The translations under genes were made by a program, and so were the position numbers. A model generated the notes under the pieces. The model was not told the origin of the DNA. It made no database searches and saw only the letters and a list, made by a program, of their open reading frames with translations. A stretch of DNA of 8,528 bases from JBDRGC01 sp043818215. GTDB taxonomy: Bacteria > Chloroflexota > Anaerolineae > Anaerolineales > UBA11858. The first letter of the stretch is position 1. Each line of letters begins with the position of its first letter. Where the stretch lies: positions 1 through 8,528 of the forward strand of contig JBDRGC010000325.1 in NCBI GenBank assembly GCA_043818215.1, read 5' to 3'. This document shows, in pieces, positions 5,103 to 8,528 of this stretch.

Positions 5103-7349
5103 GTGGCAAGAAAACGCAAAAATAAATCTGGTCAAAGAACCGCCCAAAGTGCAACCTCTCTGCGCCTCAATGGACTGAGAGTTTTTCAGCGCGGCGATTA
5201 CCAGCAGGCTATCACCACCTGGGAGCGGATATCTGTCTCCATGCGGCCAGTGCCCGCCCTGACAGAGGCATATTTCCGCCGGGGATTGGAACGCTTTTAT
5301 GACTCGGAAACTGATCTGCAGGTCGCCGGTCTGGATGATCTTCAAAAAGCATCTAACGATCAGCCCAACGATCCTACGTATGCTTATCACCTCGGATTGG
5401 CTGCTAGCCACCTGGGCAATTTCGAGCAAGCCGTGTACGCTTATCGGGTGGCGCGCCAGGAGCCGGGCGAAATCGCTGCTCGCGCCGCCTATCCCCTGGC
5501 GTGGGCATTGCTCCAACAGGATCAGGCCCCGGATTCCGATCCTGTATGGGCCGATTTGAGCGACGAGGAGAGGGCCATGCTGCGCGATATTAGTGCTTTC
5601 CGCCGCCGCCCATACGCCTTGTCACCGGAAGCGCCTCAGTTGTGGCATGCCCTGGTTGCCCTGGATGCCGGTGATCACTCGACGGCTCTAGCGGGGTTGA
5701 CCAAGACAGACGGCACGAGCACCGAAACAACCGGCACGAGCACCGAAAAAGGCATTGCGCATTATTACCGGGGCGTTCTGGCTGCTCAGACGGAAGACTG
5801 GGACACGGCCCGCAGCGAATGGTTGGCCGCTTATGCCGCCGGGTTTCGCTCCCCGCAACTGAGCGATAATCTAGCAGAATTATTCCACCAGACGGCTGAG
5901 GATCTGCTCGCAGGTGGAGACCCCCAAACTGCCCTATCCGCCGCTCAAGAATCTGCCCGCCACAAATCCAACGATAAGTCCCTAAATGAGCTTCTGGCCC
6001 AGATTCACCAACATTTGGGCTACCAGGCCGCATCTGCCAACCAATGGGACAAAGCCCAAACTCACTGGCAAACCGCAACTGAACTGGACAGTGGCAGCTT
6101 CCGTCTGGTATACAATTTGGCATTGTCTTATGAACGCAGCGGGAACTATAGGGCTGCTGGCGACACCTGGCGGGAAGCTTTGCGCCACCGCCCACGCCGC
6201 GCCGACCATCCCGACGCCATTTCTGACGAGCAGGTAGCCCGCTTGTGGCAGCGTGCCGCTGAAGCTTACCGCAAGGCCGGGCGGTTCAACGCGGCCAACA
6301 AGGTGTACCAGCAGGCTATCAAATGGTCGCCTGAGAATCCCGACCTGCGTCTGGCAATGGCCGATGTCTTGCTATCTGATGGTCGAGTGCAAGCCGCTCA
6401 GAATGCGATGGAGCGCATCCTGAAACGCGACCCCGATCATATCCCAACTCTGATACTCATGGGTGAGGTGCTTTTCCGCAACGAGCAATGGTTGGCCAAA
6501 ACCGCGGCGCCCAGCTACTGGAAACGCGCACTAAAATTGCAGCCTGCCAACCTCCAGGCGCTTCATGCCCTGGCTGAGTGGTATCTCGACCAGGCAGAAA
6601 TTGACTACTCCTGGGATCGCTTCGACGAGGCCATCGAGAACTATCAAAAATCCCTGGAATACCAACCCGAAGATGCCCGCGCGTTATCTTGTATTGCCAA
6701 CTGCTGCATCCATTTGGGCAATCTGGATCAGGCCAGCGAATATACAAATCGGGCTATCACGCGTGCCCCAGGCGATTTGGATGTCCTCCGCGAAATTCTC
6801 GGAGGCTGGATCAAAATGCACAACCCAGGGCAAGCTTGGGCAGTGTTGGAACAGGCAGAGATTCGGAATGCTTCGATCCCCGGCACGTTTTATCTGGCGC
6901 AAGCCACAAAATTATTGAATGAAGACTGCCACGATTCAGCCATCCCCTGGCTCGAACGCGCCGCTGCTAACGCGGCTCCGGGTAAACCAATGCTGTTTAT
7001 GATCGGTAAGATGATGATGGAATATGACGATAACCTGGCCCGTCAATACTTGAAGCAGGCAATTGACACCGGACAGAATCCCGGTCAGGCGTACTTGTCG
7101 TTGAGTTTTCTGGAAGAAAAAGCCGGCAACTTGAGAATCAGCAAAAAGCATCTGGCAGAGGCCGAGCGCATCGCCCGCAAGACCAACGACCGTGACCTTG
7201 CAGAGAAAGCACATATGGCTCGCCTCATGTCGGGTGGGCCGCAAGCCACCATAAAACGGTTGATGGATATGGGAGGCCCCGATATGGTCGAAGATTTTCT
7301 TTCCTCTATGGGAAGCGTAGATTACGAGGATTATTTTTACGATGACTGA
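5103..7349 (+). CDS. Large cytoplasmic tetratricopeptide-repeat protein
   Basis: A 748-aa protein made almost entirely of TPR-type helical hairpins, starting at GTG 5103. The N-terminus is very basic (MARKRKNKSGQR), with no signal peptide or membrane segment, so it should be cytoplasmic. TPR-like units are recognisable at about 31-45, 92-125, 217-247, 334-362, 381-413, 414-446, 447-483, 484-523, 524-557 and 592-625, with the usual A-x-x-L-G-x-x-x-x-A pattern (for example AASHLGNFEQA and IANCCIHLGNLDQA). A linker at 203-215 contains a seven-residue near-duplication (GTSTETT, GTSTEKG). The C-terminus is acidic and aromatic (SVDYEDYFYDD), a possible short peptide ligand resembling acidic tails recognised by chaperone-binding proteins (inference). 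Its stop overlaps the next start by eight bases, so it is coupled to the J-like gene. A scaffold or client-recognition role in an Hsp70-related module is plausible but unproven. Confidence 0.93.
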   Translation: MARKRKNKSGQRTAQSATSLRLNGLRVFQRGDYQQAITTWERISVSMRPVPALTEAYFRRGLERFYDSETDLQVAGLDDLQKASNDQPNDPTYAYHLGLAASHLGNFEQAVYAYRVARQEPGEIAARAAYPLAWALLQQDQAPDSDPVWADLSDEERAMLRDISAFRRRPYALSPEAPQLWHALVALDAGDHSTALAGLTKTDGTSTETTGTSTEKGIAHYYRGVLAAQTEDWDTARSEWLAAYAAGFRSPQLSDNLAELFHQTAEDLLAGGDPQTALSAAQESARHKSNDKSLNELLAQIHQHLGYQAASANQWDKAQTHWQTATELDSGSFRLVYNLALSYERSGNYRAAGDTWREALRHRPRRADHPDAISDEQVARLWQRAAEAYRKAGRFNAANKVYQQAIKWSPENPDLRLAMADVLLSDGRVQAAQNAMERILKRDPDHIPTLILMGEVLFRNEQWLAKTAAPSYWKRALKLQPANLQALHALAEWYLDQAEIDYSWDRFDEAIENYQKSLEYQPEDARALSCIANCCIHLGNLDQASEYTNRAITRAPGDLDVLREILGGWIKMHNPGQAWAVLEQAEIRNASIPGTFYLAQATKLLNEDCHDSAIPWLERAAANAAPGKPMLFMIGKMMMEYDDNLARQYLKQAIDTGQNPGQAYLSLSFLEEKAGNLRISKKHLAEAERIARKTNDRDLAEKAHMARLMSGGPQATIKRLMDMGGPDMVEDFLSSMGSVDYEDYFYDD
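5712..5748 (+). repeat. In-frame 21-bp near-duplication inside the TPR gene
   Basis: A 16-base stretch beginning GGCACGAGCACC occurs at 5712-5727 and again at 5733-5748, an offset of 21 bases. It encodes GTSTE twice at about residues 204-215 in a linker between TPR segments. The insertion preserves the reading frame and looks like recent slippage or duplication. Confidence 0.85.
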
Positions 7350-7758
7350 TCATCCACCTCAACAATTCGACCCCAGCCGCGAGCGCAAAAAATCCTCGCA
7401 TCAACGCGAACCCGACTTGACCAGTAGTGACCCTTATGCCGTGTTAGGTTTGTCGCGCCATGCTTCCATGCGTCAAGTCAAACGCGCCTATTTTGATCTG
7501 GTGCGCCAATATCCCCCCGAAACGCAAGCCAAAGAATTCAAGCTGGTGCGCGCAGCTTATGAAAAGCTGCAAACCGAAGCGGCCAAAGCTGAGACTGACC
7601 TGTTCTTGTTTCAGCCTCCCCCACCGTGGGAACCGCGCAAACGCCCGGGCAAACTTGACCTGACTTTCGATCCGCAGGATATATGGCTGCTGTTGCAAAC
7701 TTACGGTGACCTGGGAGTCACCGATTTTACAGCCGATTATCGCCCGGTGAAAATATGA
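7342..7758 (+). CDS. J-like domain protein lacking the HPD motif
   Basis: A 138-aa protein with an N-terminal J-like domain at about 30-79. Helix I (DPYAVLGLSRHAS), basic helix II (MRQVKRAYFDLVRQ, 43-56) and helix III (KEFKLVRAAYEKLQ, 64-77) are all recognisable. The invariant HPD tripeptide between helices II and III is replaced by Tyr57-Pro58-Pro59, followed by Glu60. Canonical J proteins need HPD to stimulate Hsp70 ATPase, so this one is either a J-like adaptor or works with a divergent Hsp70. After the domain come a proline-rich linker (FQPPPPWEPRKRP, 90-102) and a C-terminal segment (LDLTFDPQDIWLLLQTYGDL, 105-124) that I do not recognise. There is no Gly/Phe region and no zinc finger. 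The start ATG overlaps the TPR stop by eight bases, with GAGGA 11 bases upstream; its stop overlaps the next start as ATGA. Both overlaps imply translational coupling. Confidence 0.88.
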   Translation: MTDHPPQQFDPSRERKKSSHQREPDLTSSDPYAVLGLSRHASMRQVKRAYFDLVRQYPPETQAKEFKLVRAAYEKLQTEAAKAETDLFLFQPPPPWEPRKRPGKLDLTFDPQDIWLLLQTYGDLGVTDFTADYRPVKI

Positions 7759-8456
7759 GTGCCCGCCGCAATGTGTGGGCAACCCTCGCCCGCCTGCTCC
7801 AACGCCTGGAGAACGATGTGGATATTCTCTATGGAAGTTCGCGCGCACCTGATGCCGGAAACGGCTTGACCAATCTGGAAAAAGAAGTGCGCAAGTTGGG
7901 GAAGACACAGTTCAAAGCCAATGTGCTGGCTGAAGACCAATTTGCGCGCCTGGAAAAAACATTGGCTGCTGCCCAGTCTAGCCAGGAGGAAAACAACCAT
8001 CTGCTGGAAATGCTGGCCGACGAGCGCGTTGCGGCAGCTCAGAAAAACTTGTTGGAAGCTGTACTGCCGGCCCTCGACGGGTTGGACAACGCCATCTCCA
8101 GTGGACAACGCTACCTGAAAAAACGTGACCTGGCTGCTCACAAGCCAGACCAGACTCCTGCTCAAACTATCTTGGTATCCCCTGCGGATCGCGCCATGCT
8201 CGCTGGATGGCTGGGCGGTTTGCGAGTGGTACGCGAACGCTTGCTGGCGATTCTCGAAGCAGGGAACGTCAATCCCATCCCAACAGTGGGCTTACCCTTT
8301 GACCCGTATTTGCACATTGTTGTAAGCACAACATCCGAAGCCCCTGCCGGGATGGATCCTATCCCCGGTATCATCGTAGCCGAAGATCGCTGCGGTTACC
8401 AATCACCGGCCGGCGTATTACGTTACGCCGAAGTGATCGTTTACCGGCCAAACTAA
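7755..8456 (+). CDS. Divergent GrpE-like nucleotide exchange factor
   Basis: A 233-aa protein whose layout follows GrpE, the nucleotide exchange factor of DnaK/Hsp70. A helical, probably coiled-coil N-terminal half (about 38-100) leads into NLLEAVLPALDGLDNAI (98-114), the GrpE pattern of long helix ending. The C-terminal half has IPTVGLPFDPYLHIVVST (175-192) and GYQSPAGVLRYAEVIV (214-229), matching the GrpE beta-domain signatures (G-x-x-FDP-x-LH and GY-...-LR-x-A-x-V-x-V). It differs in having an extra basic N-terminus (MSARRNVWATLARLLQRL) and an insertion at about 121-148 between the helices. It is likely a paralogue dedicated to its operon rather than the housekeeping grpE, so I give no symbol. 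Its ATG overlaps the J-like stop by four bases (ATGA). The octamer array starts four bases after its stop. Confidence 0.85.
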   Translation: MSARRNVWATLARLLQRLENDVDILYGSSRAPDAGNGLTNLEKEVRKLGKTQFKANVLAEDQFARLEKTLAAAQSSQEENNHLLEMLADERVAAAQKNLLEAVLPALDGLDNAISSGQRYLKKRDLAAHKPDQTPAQTILVSPADRAMLAGWLGGLRVVRERLLAILEAGNVNPIPTVGLPFDPYLHIVVSTTSEAPAGMDPIPGIIVAEDRCGYQSPAGVLRYAEVIVYRPN

Positions 8457-8460
8457 TCGA

Positions 8461-8528
8461 GTAGTCGAGTAGTCAGGTAGTCGAGTAGTCAGGTAGTCGA
8501 GTAGTCAGGTAGTCAGGTAGTCAGGTAG
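8461..8528. repeat. Octamer tandem array, GTAGTCGA / GTAGTCAG
   Basis: Eight full eight-base units and a half unit run to the end of the window: three GTAGTCGA/GTAGTCAG pairs, then GTAGTCAG twice more and GTAG. The two unit types differ only by the last two bases (GA or AG). It begins four bases after the GrpE-like stop codon, preceded by ATCGA, which continues the pattern. The array is cut by the window edge, so its full length is unknown. Confidence 0.95.

Overview
The window looks like bacterial chromosome of moderate GC content, tightly coded in short gene blocks. The closest overall match in my recollection is Chloroflexota (Anaerolineae-like). The reasons are the intergenic short tandem repeats of period 7 or 8, a SulP-STAS-rhodanese fusion, a DUF4349 lipoprotein, and a TPR / J-like / GrpE-like gene cluster. 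The phylum is an inference; no rRNA or marker gene is present to confirm it.

Layout. 1-403 holds no credible gene. It is almost wholly an uninterrupted 52-unit heptamer array (38-401) that ends two bases before the stop codon of the first gene. 404-2527 (minus) is a sulfate-permease-family transporter with a cytoplasmic STAS domain and a C-terminal rhodanese domain. The divergent spacer 2528-2768 holds nine octamers followed by ten heptamers. 2769-3497 (plus) is a YfcE-like metallophosphoesterase with a complete metal site. The 3498-3687 spacer holds heptamers in inverted orientation that can fold back on themselves. 3688-4635 (plus) is a DUF4349 lipoprotein. 4636-5102 is a non-coding, strongly C- then G-skewed spacer with a duplicated hairpin element (131-bp offset) and a G-run tract able to form G-quadruplexes, ending in a TATAAT box and a Shine-Dalgarno. 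5103-8456 (plus) is a three-gene, translationally coupled operon: a 748-aa TPR protein, a 138-aa J-like protein with YPP in place of HPD, and a 233-aa divergent GrpE-like protein. The window ends in another octamer array that starts four bases after the GrpE-like stop codon.

How the genes fit together. The operon is the best candidate for an undescribed system. It pairs a J-like protein lacking the HPD tripeptide with a divergent Hsp70 nucleotide exchange factor and a large TPR scaffold, all with overlapping reading frames. This suggests an accessory Hsp70 circuit, whose Hsp70 partner (if any) lies outside the window. The SulP fusion suggests coupling of sulfur-anion uptake to sulfane-sulfur handling. 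The metallophosphoesterase and the DUF4349 protein have no visible functional link to it. The other unusual theme is that every spacer has its own short tandem repeat of unit length 7 or 8, often touching gene ends, similar in style to the heptanucleotide STRR sequences known from filamentous cyanobacteria.
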